51,871 nucleotides of DNA, from contig CAJUNS010000017.1 in the NCBI GenBank assembly GCA_910587995.1, positions 1 through 51,871 on the forward strand. The letters run 5' to 3'. The translations under genes and the position numbers were made by a program. The notes beneath the pieces are model-generated. The model did not search any database, was not told the origin of the DNA, and was given only the letters and a program-made list of their open reading frames with translations. Source of the stretch: an uncultured Oscillospiraceae bacterium. GTDB lineage: Bacteria > Bacillota_A > Clostridia > Oscillospirales > Acutalibacteraceae. Numbering within the stretch: position 1 is the first letter of the stretch; every line of letters starts with the position of its first letter. Below are positions 1 to 8,457 of this stretch, in pieces.

Positions 1-11
1 AGGAAATGAAA

Positions 12-419
12 ATGGATATTATCGAACTGACCAGAGAGCTGGGCAAGGCCATTCAAGCGGACCCTCGCTTTGTGGAACTGCGGCTGGCCCACCAGGCCAG
101 CGATGAGGACCAGGCTTTGCAGGACGCGATTGGGGAATTTAACCTTAAGCGCATGGCCATCAGCAACGAGGCCGCCAAGTCCGACCGGAACGACGAGACC
201 ATGCAGCGGCTGAACAAGGAGTTTCGAGAGGCATATGGGAAGATTATGGAGAATGAGAACATGCGGCGCTATAACGCGGCGAAGAACGAGTTTGACGCCA
301 TGTTCCAGCGGGTGACGGGGATTCTCAATCTGTGCGCCGAAGGCGGTGATCCGGAAACCTGCGACTATGACGCGGCCAGCTGCGGGGGAGACTGCTCCAG
401 CTGCGCGGGCTGCCATTAA
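12..419 (+). CDS. YlbF/YmcA family protein, RicA-like, with cysteine-rich tail
   Basis: A helical YlbF/YmcA-family protein of about 135 residues. In Bacillus, YmcA (RicA), YlbF (RicF) and YaaT (RicT) form an Fe-S complex that affects RNase Y maturation, biofilm formation and competence. The position directly before mutS matches Bacillus ymcA, so the RicA slot is the best guess. The N-terminal part is charged helix. The last 29 residues hold six cysteines (LC, TC, SC, DC, SSC, GCH), suggesting metal or Fe-S binding. I prefer the ATG at 12, because AGGA at 1-4 then lies 7 bases upstream; the ATG at 6 is too close to it. Family assignment is good; which paralogue it is remains inference. Confidence 0.8.
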   Translation: MDIIELTRELGKAIQADPRFVELRLAHQASDEDQALQDAIGEFNLKRMAISNEAAKSDRNDETMQRLNKEFREAYGKIMENENMRRYNAAKNEFDAMFQRVTGILNLCAEGGDPETCDYDAASCGGDCSSCAGCH

Positions 420-458
420 TTTTTGTGATATGGGAAATTAAGATAAGGTGGGCGGAGC

Positions 459-3074
459 ATGGCGGATTTTTCCCCAATGATGAAGCAGTATTTTAATCTG
501 AAACGGGAGCACCCCAATACGATTCTCTTTTTTCGGTTAGGCGATTTTTACGAGATGTTTTTCAACGACGCGAAAACCGTCTCGCAAGAGCTGGATCTGA
601 CTCTCACCGGCCGGGACTGCGGCCAGGGGGAAAAGGCTCCCATGTGCGGCGTACCCTACCACAGCGCCGAGGGCTACATCGCAAAGCTTCTGGCAAAGGG
701 CTACCGGGTGACCATCTGCGACCAGATGGAGGACCCCAAAGCCGCCAAGGGCATTGTGAAGCGGGACGTGGTGCGGGTGATTACCCCGGGCACCGTGCTG
801 GAAAGCAGCATGCTGGACGAGTCCCGGAACAACTACATCTGTTCGCTGTATTACGGGCCGGAGGGAACTGGCCTGTGCTTTGCCGATGTCTCCACTGGGG
901 AGCTCCGGGTGGGCCAGATGGAGCCCTGCGGCGCTTCCGAGGCCACCCGGGAGCTGGAAAACCGTCTGAGCCGCTACGCCCCCAGCGAGCTGTTAATCAA
1001 CCCCCAGGCCACGGATTTAACCGGTTTGCGGGATTTTATCCGGGACCGGCTGCATGCCACGGTGGAGTGTTTGGAAGAGGAAGAATACCGCATTACAGCG
1101 GCTCAGGAGACGGTTAGCCGGCAGTTCGGCGGGAAGAGTCTGGCGGAACTGGAGCTGGGGGACAAGCCTCTGGCTGTGCTGGCCGTTGGGGCTCTGCTGG
1201 ATTATCTGGCCCGGACCCAGATTACCGGCCTGGAACGCATGACCCAACTGGAGTTGGAATCGGAAAACGCCTACATGGCACTGGATCTGAACACGGTACG
1301 GAATTTGGAACTCATTGAGACCATGCGGAACAAGGAGCGCAAGGGCTCCCTGCTCTGGGTGCTGGACCGGACCAAGACTCCTATGGGCAAGCGGCTGATC
1401 CGCGCCTGGCTGGAGCGCCCTCTGATGAGTCCCGCCAAAATCACCCTGCGGCTGAACGCGGTGGAGGAGCTGGTGAAAGACCAGCCCTTGCTGGACGCCC
1501 TGACCGGACAGCTGACCGGTATTCAGGATCTGGAGCGGCTTATGACGAAGATTGTATACGGCTCCGCCAATGGCCGGGACCTGCGGGCCATCTGCGCGGC
1601 CCTGCAAAAGCTGCCGGGGCTCAAGCGGATTTTGGAGTCCTGCGAAGCCACCCTGCTGGGCGAGCTGGACGGTCAAATTGACGGTATGGAGGACGTGGCC
1701 CAGCTGATTGACCAGGCCATTGACGAAAACCCGCCCTTTACCATTCGGGAGGGCAAGCTGATTAAAAAAGGCTACAGCCAAGAACTGGACGAGATCCGCA
1801 GCGATATGACCGGCGGTCAGGCTTTGATCGCCTCGGTTGAGGCCCGGGAGCGGGAGCGCACAGGCATTCCCAAGCTGAAAGTGGGATTTAACAAGGTGTT
1901 CGGTTACTATATCGAAGTCACCAATTCTTATAAAAACCAAGTGCCGGAGCATTACATACGCAAGCAGACCTTAACCGGCGGAGAACGGTACATCACCCCA
2001 GAGCTCAAGGAGCTGGAAAACCGGGTGCTGGGGGCTCACGACCGCTCCATTGAAATGGAGGGGCAGATTTTCGACAGCATCCGCCGCCAGGTGGCCGGAG
2101 AGCTGAACCGGGTCCAGCAAAGCGCCAAAGCCGTGGCCGCGCTGGATGTGCTGGCTTCCTTCGCGGCGGCTTCCATTAAAAATGATTACACCCGCCCCAC
2201 TGTGAACGCCAGCGGCAAGCTTTATATGAAGGATGCCCGGCACCCGGTGGTAGAGGCTCTGCTTCACGACACGCCTTTTGTGCCCAACGACCTGGATATG
2301 GACATGAACGACACCCGGGTGGCCATTATCACTGGACCCAATATGGCGGGAAAGTCCACCTACATGCGGCAGACGGCTATCATCGCCATCATGGCCCAGA
2401 TCGGCTGCTTTGTTCCGGCGGCTGTGGCGGAAATCGGCATTGTGGACGGTATTTACACCCGGGTGGGCGCCTCTGACGACCTGTCCGCCGGGCAGTCCAC
2501 CTTTATGATCGAGATGAGCGAAGTGGCGGAGATTCTGCGGAACGCCACGCCCCGCAGTCTGATTATTTTTGACGAGATTGGCCGGGGAACCTCTACCTTT
2601 GACGGTATGAGCATCGCCCGGGCGGTACTGGAATATGTGCAGGACCAAAAGCTGGTGGGGGCAAAAACTCTGTTTGCCACCCATTACCACGAGCTTACAG
2701 AAATGGAAGGGCTGCTGGCAGGGGTGAAGAATTATAACATCGCTGTTAAGAAGCGGGGCGATGACATCACCTTTTTGCGGCGGATTGTCCGGGGCGGCGC
2801 GGACGACAGCTTCGGTATTGAGGTGGCCAAGCTGGCCGGAGTGCCGGACAAGGTAATCAGGCGGGCCAAACAGGTGTTGGCCGAATTGGAAAGCACTGGG
2901 GCGCAGGGCGATTCCCGGCGGGCTGCCCGCCGCTTTGGCGAGGAGCCTGTGCAGCTGACCATGGAAGGCACGGACGCGCAAGTGTTAAAAAAGCTGCGGG
3001 AACTGGATGTAAACGCCCTGACGCCCATTCAATGCATGAACGCGCTGTTCGAGTTGAACAGCATGCTGAAATAA
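459..3074 (+). CDS. mutS: DNA mismatch repair protein MutS
   Basis: MutS recognises base mismatches and small loops as an ATP-controlled sliding clamp. The 871-residue length is normal for MutS1. The mismatch-reading Phe-x-Glu motif is at about F30/E32 in GDFYEMF. The Walker A motif GPNMAGKST is at about residues 626-634, followed by Walker B LIIFDEIGRGT and the signature TFATHYHEL-type region. The C-terminal helix-turn-helix dimerisation region is present. The ATG has an AAGGTGG ribosome site about 7 bases upstream. mutL follows, but only after four unrelated genes. Confidence 0.98.
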   Translation: MADFSPMMKQYFNLKREHPNTILFFRLGDFYEMFFNDAKTVSQELDLTLTGRDCGQGEKAPMCGVPYHSAEGYIAKLLAKGYRVTICDQMEDPKAAKGIVKRDVVRVITPGTVLESSMLDESRNNYICSLYYGPEGTGLCFADVSTGELRVGQMEPCGASEATRELENRLSRYAPSELLINPQATDLTGLRDFIRDRLHATVECLEEEEYRITAAQETVSRQFGGKSLAELELGDKPLAVLAVGALLDYLARTQITGLERMTQLELESENAYMALDLNTVRNLELIETMRNKERKGSLLWVLDRTKTPMGKRLIRAWLERPLMSPAKITLRLNAVEELVKDQPLLDALTGQLTGIQDLERLMTKIVYGSANGRDLRAICAALQKLPGLKRILESCEATLLGELDGQIDGMEDVAQLIDQAIDENPPFTIREGKLIKKGYSQELDEIRSDMTGGQALIASVEARERERTGIPKLKVGFNKVFGYYIEVTNSYKNQVPEHYIRKQTLTGGERYITPELKELENRVLGAHDRSIEMEGQIFDSIRRQVAGELNRVQQSAKAVAALDVLASFAAASIKNDYTRPTVNASGKLYMKDARHPVVEALLHDTPFVPNDLDMDMNDTRVAIITGPNMAGKSTYMRQTAIIAIMAQIGCFVPAAVAEIGIVDGIYTRVGASDDLSAGQSTFMIEMSEVAEILRNATPRSLIIFDEIGRGTSTFDGMSIARAVLEYVQDQKLVGAKTLFATHYHELTEMEGLLAGVKNYNIAVKKRGDDITFLRRIVRGGADDSFGIEVAKLAGVPDKVIRRAKQVLAELESTGAQGDSRRAARRFGEEPVQLTMEGTDAQVLKKLRELDVNALTPIQCMNALFELNSMLK

Positions 3075-3100
3075 TTGGTAAAAAAGGATTGATAATACGT

Positions 3101-3859
3101 ATGGAATCGTACCAAGATATTAACGCCCGTACCATCGACACTTGGGTGGAAGAGGGCTGGGAGTGGGGGAAGCCCATTTCCCACGAGGAATACGCGGAGG
3201 CCCTGCAGGGGCGCTGGCAGATGGTCTTGACGCCTACCAAGGCAGTTCCGCGGGAATGGTTCGGGGAGCTGCGGGGCAAGCGGGTGCTGGGCCTGGCCAG
3301 CGGCGGTGGCCAGCAGATGCCCATTTTCGCCGCCCTGGGGGCGGAGTGCACGGTGTTCGACTACTCCCCCCGGCAGCTGGAAAGTGAACGGATGGTGGCC
3401 CAGCGGGAGGGCTATGACATTCGAGTCATTCGAGGCGACATGACAAAACCCCTGCCCTTTGAGGAAGGGGAATTTGACCTGATTTTTCACCCGGTGTCCA
3501 ACTGCTATGTGCAGGAGGTAAAGCCCATTTTCAAGGAGTGCTACCGGCTGCTGGCTCCAGGGGGCATACTGCTTTCCGGGCTGGACAATGGAATTAATTT
3601 TCTTTTTGTGGATGAAGACCACCGGGAAGAACTGAGCGTTTTTCCCTTTGACCCACTAAAAAACCCAGAGCAAATGCGCCAGCTGGAGGCGGACGGGGAT
3701 GGCGTGCAGTTTTCCCACACCATGGAGGAGCAGGTGGGAGGACAGCTGGAGGCGGGCTTCCGGCTGACCCACCTCTATGAGGATACCAATGGCGCGGGAA
3801 CCTTTCATGAGCACAATATCCCCTGCTATTTGGCCACCCGCGCGGTGAAAGAGGCCTGA
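3101..3859 (+). CDS. Class I SAM-dependent methyltransferase
   Basis: A 252-residue Rossmann-fold methyltransferase. The SAM-binding glycine motif is VLGLASGGGQQ, followed by an acidic strand end (VFDYS) and a motif IV-like DLIFHPVSNCYV. The later part LLAPGGILLSG is typical of small-molecule or SmtA-like methyltransferases. The substrate cannot be told. The frame is open further upstream into mutS, but I choose the ATG at 3101 because AAAAAGGA precedes it and the earlier codons overlap mutS. It is followed after one base by the ParB-like gene, so both are probably co-translated. It belongs to a four-gene insert between mutS and mutL. Confidence 0.85.
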   Translation: MESYQDINARTIDTWVEEGWEWGKPISHEEYAEALQGRWQMVLTPTKAVPREWFGELRGKRVLGLASGGGQQMPIFAALGAECTVFDYSPRQLESERMVAQREGYDIRVIRGDMTKPLPFEEGEFDLIFHPVSNCYVQEVKPIFKECYRLLAPGGILLSGLDNGINFLFVDEDHREELSVFPFDPLKNPEQMRQLEADGDGVQFSHTMEEQVGGQLEAGFRLTHLYEDTNGAGTFHEHNIPCYLATRAVKEA

Positions 3860-3860
3860 T

Positions 3861-4475
3861 ATGGAAGCGGAAATTCAGAGGATAAACGAGTATAACGACC
3901 CTCGGTTCTCTCCGGCAGTGCTCCGCCAGCATGGCGCTTTTTTGGTGAACGGCGTTCCCTGTGAGGTGGAGGTCACCGGGCCGGACTGTGCGGTGGTGCG
4001 TGGGGAAGCCCGGGAGTTTTACCCCCAGCTAATAGAAGACTTCCGCTTTTACGCGGAGCACATCAGCCGGTTTTATGACGCAAAGGGAAACTTACTGGCC
4101 GGATTTCCGCCGGTAGAGCGTTTCCCTGTAAAGCTTTCGGACATACAGCCCTCCCAGTTCTATGTGGACAAGGACAAGCTGGCGGCGGTCCGCAGCTTTA
4201 TCACAGAGCCCGAGGATGTGGTCATTCCAGTGATGGTCCAGGATGGCCGCTATGTTTCTCTGGATGGCCACACCCGGCTGGCGGCGGCCTTGGACGCGGG
4301 GTTTCATCAAGTTTTTGCCTTTTTAACCAAAGGCGGGGATTGCATCCTTGCATTCGCCGGAGAGGCCCGCAAACGGGGCGTCTATGATCCTTCCGGACTG
4401 AAGCGGGTCTCCCACGAAGAGTACCAAACCGTCTGGAATCAGTTCTGTGATGATTTCTTGAAACAGCTCCCGTAA
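3861..4475 (+). CDS. ParB/sulfiredoxin-like domain protein, function unknown
   Basis: A 204-residue protein. Roughly residues 88-160 resemble the ParB N-terminal / sulfiredoxin fold: a VKLSDIQPSQFYVD strand-helix start, a helix, then VIPVMVQDGRYVSLDGHTRL. The DGHTRL box corresponds to the ParB/Srx GxHR nucleotide-binding motif. There is no ParB HTH domain and no ParA partner, so it is not a chromosome-partition protein. The N-terminal half (residues 1-80) I do not recognise. It starts one base after the upstream methyltransferase stop, with AAAGAGG as ribosome site. Nucleotide binding is an inference from fold; activity is unknown. Confidence 0.7.
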   Translation: MEAEIQRINEYNDPRFSPAVLRQHGAFLVNGVPCEVEVTGPDCAVVRGEAREFYPQLIEDFRFYAEHISRFYDAKGNLLAGFPPVERFPVKLSDIQPSQFYVDKDKLAAVRSFITEPEDVVIPVMVQDGRYVSLDGHTRLAAALDAGFHQVFAFLTKGGDCILAFAGEARKRGVYDPSGLKRVSHEEYQTVWNQFCDDFLKQLP

Positions 4476-4510
4476 AGCGAAACAACTTCACGCAAAGAGA
4501 GGCGACTCCG

Positions 4511-5134
4511 ATGCTACCTGATCTGAAAACAGCGCAAGCCGAACTGGAACTGGCAGGAACCCTCAACCCGGGGCCTTGGACCAAGCACTCGGAAAACGTA
4601 GGGCTTGCCGCTCGAAACATCGCGGAGAAGGTCCCTGGTATGGACCCGAATAGGGCTCAGATTCTGGGGATTCTCCACGACATTGGCCGTAGGGTGGGCG
4701 TTGTCAGCATTCCCCGGCATATTGTAGAGGGCTACCGCTATTGCATGGCGCGGGGCTGGGAAGAAACGGCCCGCATCTGCATGACCCACTCCTACCCGCT
4801 GATGGCCGGCGAGTGGGACCGGGATCCCGAAGACCCGGAAGAGGCGCTGATTCAGGATTACATTGCCTCCTGCCAAGCGGACGATTACGACCGGCTCATT
4901 CAACTCTGCGACGGGCTGGCGGTGGACTATGGTTTCTGTATATTAGAGAAACGCTTGGTGGACGTGGTCCGGCGGTATGGCATTGAGGACAACACCTTGG
5001 ACCGCTGGAACGCTTTTTTTGCGATTAAGGAGGGCTTTGAGGCCCACATCGGGGCTTCCGTTTACCAGTTCCTTCCGGATGTAGGGCGGACTACCTTGCT
5101 CTGTCCGCCTCCATGGAAGCCGGGAAAAACATGA
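4511..5134 (+). CDS. HD-domain protein, probable phosphohydrolase
   Basis: A 207-residue protein with the metal-binding HD pattern: H26 in WTKHSENV, H56-D57 in GILHDIGRR, H93 in MTHSYPL and a late Asp in DGLAVDYG. HD proteins of this type hydrolyse phosphate esters, often of nucleotides. The substrate is not visible from the sequence. It has GAGAGG upstream and lies between the ParB-like gene and the GNAT gene in the mutS-mutL insert. It has no GGDEF or RelA partner domain. Confidence 0.83.
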   Translation: MLPDLKTAQAELELAGTLNPGPWTKHSENVGLAARNIAEKVPGMDPNRAQILGILHDIGRRVGVVSIPRHIVEGYRYCMARGWEETARICMTHSYPLMAGEWDRDPEDPEEALIQDYIASCQADDYDRLIQLCDGLAVDYGFCILEKRLVDVVRRYGIEDNTLDRWNAFFAIKEGFEAHIGASVYQFLPDVGRTTLLCPPPWKPGKT

Positions 5135-5150
5135 GAAGCGAGGAAAAAAT

Positions 5151-5552
5151 ATGGTTCGCTATGCAAAAGAGAAGGATTGGGAGACCATCTCCCTCTATGA
5201 CCGGCATATCTCCTCCGAAGAGCTGCGGAGCAGCATCCGGCTCCGGCGGGTGATCGTGTTGGAGGATGGCGAGGGCTTTGCGGGATGGCTGCGGTTCAAC
5301 CTGTTTTGGGACAACACCCCGTTTATGAATCTTCTGTTTCTGCTGGAAGACCGGCGGGGCCGGGGCTACGGCGGCCAGCTCACAGCCTTTTGGGAGACGG
5401 AGATGAAATTACTGGGCTATGAGCGGGTGTTAACCTCCACTCAGGCGGATGAACGGGCCCAGCGTTTTTACCGCAGGCAGGGCTACACCGACTGCGGCGC
5501 CCTGCTGCTGCCGGGGGAACCGCTGGAGATTTTGTTCCGCAAAGAGCTGTAG
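5151..5552 (+). CDS. GNAT family N-acetyltransferase
   Basis: A 133-residue single-domain GNAT acetyltransferase. The acetyl-CoA pyrophosphate loop is visible as RRGRGYGGQL at about residues 64-73, preceded by the strand MNLLFLLEDR. The C-terminal half has the usual AQRFYRRQGYTDCG segment of motif B. The acceptor substrate is unknown. It begins 16 bases after the HD gene, with a GAGGAAAAA ribosome site, and ends 23 bases before mutL. It is the last member of the accessory insert. Confidence 0.9.
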   Translation: MVRYAKEKDWETISLYDRHISSEELRSSIRLRRVIVLEDGEGFAGWLRFNLFWDNTPFMNLLFLLEDRRGRGYGGQLTAFWETEMKLLGYERVLTSTQADERAQRFYRRQGYTDCGALLLPGEPLEILFRKEL

Positions 5553-5575
5553 CAGGGCAGAAAGGAGGGGGATTG

Positions 5576-7480
5576 ATGCCAAGAATCCAGGTTTTGGACA
5601 AACAGGTGGCCGAGCTCATTGCCGCAGGCGAGGTGGTGGAGCGGCCTTCGGCGGTGATTAAGGAGCTGGTGGAAAACGCTGTGGACGCGGGAGCCACGGT
5701 GGTCACCGTGGAGATCCGCCGGGGCGGGGTAACCTATATGCGGGTTTCTGACAATGGCTGCGGCATTCTGCCGGAGGACGTGCCGGTGGCCTTTCTCCGG
5801 CACGCTACCAGCAAGGTGGCCAATCAGGAGGACTTAAACGCCATTGGCACCCTGGGCTTTCGCGGGGAGGCGCTGGCCTCCATCTCGGCGGTGGCCCATG
5901 TGGAGCTGCTGACCCGGGCCCAGGGATGCGCCATAGGAACGCAGTACCGCTGCGGCGGAGAGGAGGAGCCTCAATGTATGGAGGCTGGCTGCCCCCAGGG
6001 CACCACCATCTTGGTGCGCGATCTGTTTTTCAATACACCGGCCCGGATGAAGTTTCTCAAAAAAGACGCCACAGAGGGCAATGCCGTGGCCGGGGTGATG
6101 GATAAGCTGGCCCTGTCCCATCCGGAAATCTCATTCCGGTTTATTCGAGACGGTAAAGAGCAGCTTCACAGCCCAGGCGATGGCAAACTGCGGTCCGCCG
6201 TTTACGCGGTTTACGGACGGGAGTTCACCTCTGGATTGATCCCCCTTGAGTACAGTTTCGAGCATGTAAAGGTCCATGGCTTTATCAGCTTGCCTGCCGC
6301 CAGCCGCCCCAACCGGAGTATGCAGAATTTCTTCATCAACGGCCGGTTCATCCGCAGCCGCACGGCCATGGCGGCTTTGGAGGAGGCCTATAAAGGGTCC
6401 ATTATGGTGGGAAAATTTCCGGCCTGCGTTTTGCATATGGAGGTAGCCGCCGGGGCGGTGGACGTGAACGTGCATCCGGCGAAACTGGAAGTGCGGTTCG
6501 TCAATGAGCGGCCCATTTTTGACGCGGTATACCACGGAACCCTCTCGGCTCTGAACCAGGGAGACCAGCCCAAGCGCATGGAGCTGAAGCCTCCCCGGCC
6601 CAACCCCTATGCGCCGGTTTTGGAGAAGCCGGAGCAAACAGCCTTTCAAGCGCCGCCGCGGCCCAATCCGGTTCTGCGGGACAGCGGGCTTCCCGCTGTG
6701 CGGGAGGCAGACTTGCCCGAGCCTATTTTGCGCGTGCTGGAAGCAGTCCCTCAGAAGACGGAGCCGCTGCCCAAAACTGTAGCAAGCGAAAAGCCTTTAC
6801 AGAGGAGAGAGCCCCAGCCGCTCCCAGTGCCCACGCCGCAAACGCCAGCGCCCACAGCGCCTAAGCCGGAAGCTCCGCCCGTGCCGGAGCCCCAGTTCCC
6901 CCGTCCGGAGCTGCATACTCAGATTCTAGGGGAGGCTTTTAGCGCCTACATTATTGTGGAATATGGACCGGACGCGCTGATGTTCATCGACAAACACGCG
7001 GCCCACGAGCGGTTGCTCTATGAGCGGCTCAAGGCCAGCGGTACTGGCGGGGAGGCTCAAACCTTACTGGAGCCGGTGGCGGTCAACTTAGATCAGAATG
7101 AGTATTCGGCGGTGCTGGCCCACACAGCGGAGTTGAGCCAGGCGGGCTTTGAGGTATCGGACTTTGGCTCGGGGACCGTGCTGGTCCGGGCCGCGCCGCT
7201 GCTGTTGGACGGACAGGACGCGGCCGGGGCGTTGATGGAGATTGCCGGGTATCTGGCGGGCTTTAAAACAGAGCTGTCTACAGCCCATATGGACTGGGTC
7301 TATCACAATGTGGCCTGCCGGGCCGCGATCAAGGCGGGGGACCGCACCAGCCGCCAGGAGCTGATCTCTCTGGCCCAGGAGCTGGAGCGCAATCCCCAGG
7401 TCCGTTATTGCCCCCATGGCCGGCCGGTCTATGTTTTGCTCAAACGCCGGGAGCTGGAAAAACAATTTGGGAGGGTATAA
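5576..7480 (+). CDS. mutL: DNA mismatch repair protein MutL
   Basis: MutL couples mismatch recognition by MutS to strand incision. The N-terminal GHKL ATPase has ELVENAVDAGA (N34), DNGCGI (D59) and RHATSKV followed by TLGFRGEALASI. A proline-rich linker runs over about residues 340-440. The C-terminal domain carries the endonuclease motif DKHAAHERLLYE near residues 472-483, and CPHGRP at the end. This makes it a nicking MutL, as expected in a bacterium without MutH. The start is ATG 5576, because AAAGGAGGGG lies just before it; a TTG at 5573 is too close to that site. The stop overlaps the miaA start by one base. Confidence 0.98.
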   Translation: MPRIQVLDKQVAELIAAGEVVERPSAVIKELVENAVDAGATVVTVEIRRGGVTYMRVSDNGCGILPEDVPVAFLRHATSKVANQEDLNAIGTLGFRGEALASISAVAHVELLTRAQGCAIGTQYRCGGEEEPQCMEAGCPQGTTILVRDLFFNTPARMKFLKKDATEGNAVAGVMDKLALSHPEISFRFIRDGKEQLHSPGDGKLRSAVYAVYGREFTSGLIPLEYSFEHVKVHGFISLPAASRPNRSMQNFFINGRFIRSRTAMAALEEAYKGSIMVGKFPACVLHMEVAAGAVDVNVHPAKLEVRFVNERPIFDAVYHGTLSALNQGDQPKRMELKPPRPNPYAPVLEKPEQTAFQAPPRPNPVLRDSGLPAVREADLPEPILRVLEAVPQKTEPLPKTVASEKPLQRREPQPLPVPTPQTPAPTAPKPEAPPVPEPQFPRPELHTQILGEAFSAYIIVEYGPDALMFIDKHAAHERLLYERLKASGTGGEAQTLLEPVAVNLDQNEYSAVLAHTAELSQAGFEVSDFGSGTVLVRAAPLLLDGQDAAGALMEIAGYLAGFKTELSTAHMDWVYHNVACRAAIKAGDRTSRQELISLAQELERNPQVRYCPHGRPVYVLLKRRELEKQFGRV

Positions 7481-8457
7481 TGAAGCTGCCACTCATTGCC
7501 ATTGCCGGGCCCACCGCCACGGGGAAGTCCGCTTTAGGCGCGGCCCTGGCCCACGCGCTGAACGGAGAGGTGGTCTCCTGTGACTCCATGCAGGTCTACC
7601 GGGGGCTGGAGACGGGAACCGCCCAGCCCACTCAGGCTGAGCGGGCGCTGGCGCCTCACCATTTGACCGGCTTTTTGGACTGGGATCAGGAATTCAGCGT
7701 CTCCGACTATGTGGCGGCGGCCGCTGAAGTGATCCGTGGCGTCCATAGCCGGAAAAAGATGCCCTTCTTGGTGGGAGGCACTGGCCTCTATGCCCGATCC
7801 TTGTTAAGGGGATTCACTTTTCAGCCTGAAGCCCGGGACGAGGCTTTGCGAAAATCGCTATACAAAGAGGTTCAAGGGCTGGGCCCAGAGGCCCTGCACG
7901 CCCGCTTGGCCGCGCTGGATCCCCAGTCGGCGGAAGAGATTCACCCCCACAATGTGAAGCGGGTGCTGCGGGCGCTGGAGTACTGCCTGTTGTCCGGCGA
8001 GCCCTTCTCCCGTCAGGCGGAACGCTCGGCACAAGCGGAGCCGCCTTACCGGTCGCTGCTGTTCTGCACAGCCTTCCAGGACCGGCAGGCCCTTTACCAG
8101 CGTATCGACCGGCGGGTGGACCGAATGCTGGAAGAAGGCCTTCTGGATGAGGCGGAGGCTTTCTACCGTTACTGCCAGCAGGCGGAGAAGCTGCCTACGG
8201 CGGCGCAGTCCATTGGCTACAAGGAGCTGTTTCCCTACTTTGCGGGCAAGGCCGCTTTGGAAGAGGCGGTTGAGAACGTCAAGCGGGAGAGCCGCCGTTA
8301 TGCAAAACGGCAGATCACTTGGTTTGGCCGGGAGCCTGAGGCCCGGTTTCTCTATATGGACCGGCTGGGTTCGGTAGAGGCGGCATTAGAACACTGCTTG
8401 AAGGTGCTGCGGGAGGAAAACTTCGTTGGGGAAGGAGGCGGCGTGATTGGATTTTAA
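7480..8457 (+). CDS. miaA: tRNA dimethylallyltransferase MiaA
   Basis: MiaA adds a dimethylallyl group to A37 of tRNAs that read codons starting with U. The 325-residue protein has the P-loop GPTATGKS at residues 10-17, the DSMQVYRG motif and GGTGLYARSLL, all standard for the family. The ATG at 7480 shares its A with the mutL TAA stop, and GGGAGGG gives the ribosome site. The mutL-miaA order is the classical one. No hfq follows, unlike Bacillus. Confidence 0.97.
   Translation: MKLPLIAIAGPTATGKSALGAALAHALNGEVVSCDSMQVYRGLETGTAQPTQAERALAPHHLTGFLDWDQEFSVSDYVAAAAEVIRGVHSRKKMPFLVGGTGLYARSLLRGFTFQPEARDEALRKSLYKEVQGLGPEALHARLAALDPQSAEEIHPHNVKRVLRALEYCLLSGEPFSRQAERSAQAEPPYRSLLFCTAFQDRQALYQRIDRRVDRMLEEGLLDEAEAFYRYCQQAEKLPTAAQSIGYKELFPYFAGKAALEEAVENVKRESRRYAKRQITWFGREPEARFLYMDRLGSVEAALEHCLKVLREENFVGEGGGVIGF

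Noticed and set aside
1017..2981. Minus-strand open frames opposite mutS
   Set aside because: Shadows of the mutS coding strand, without ribosome sites or domains.
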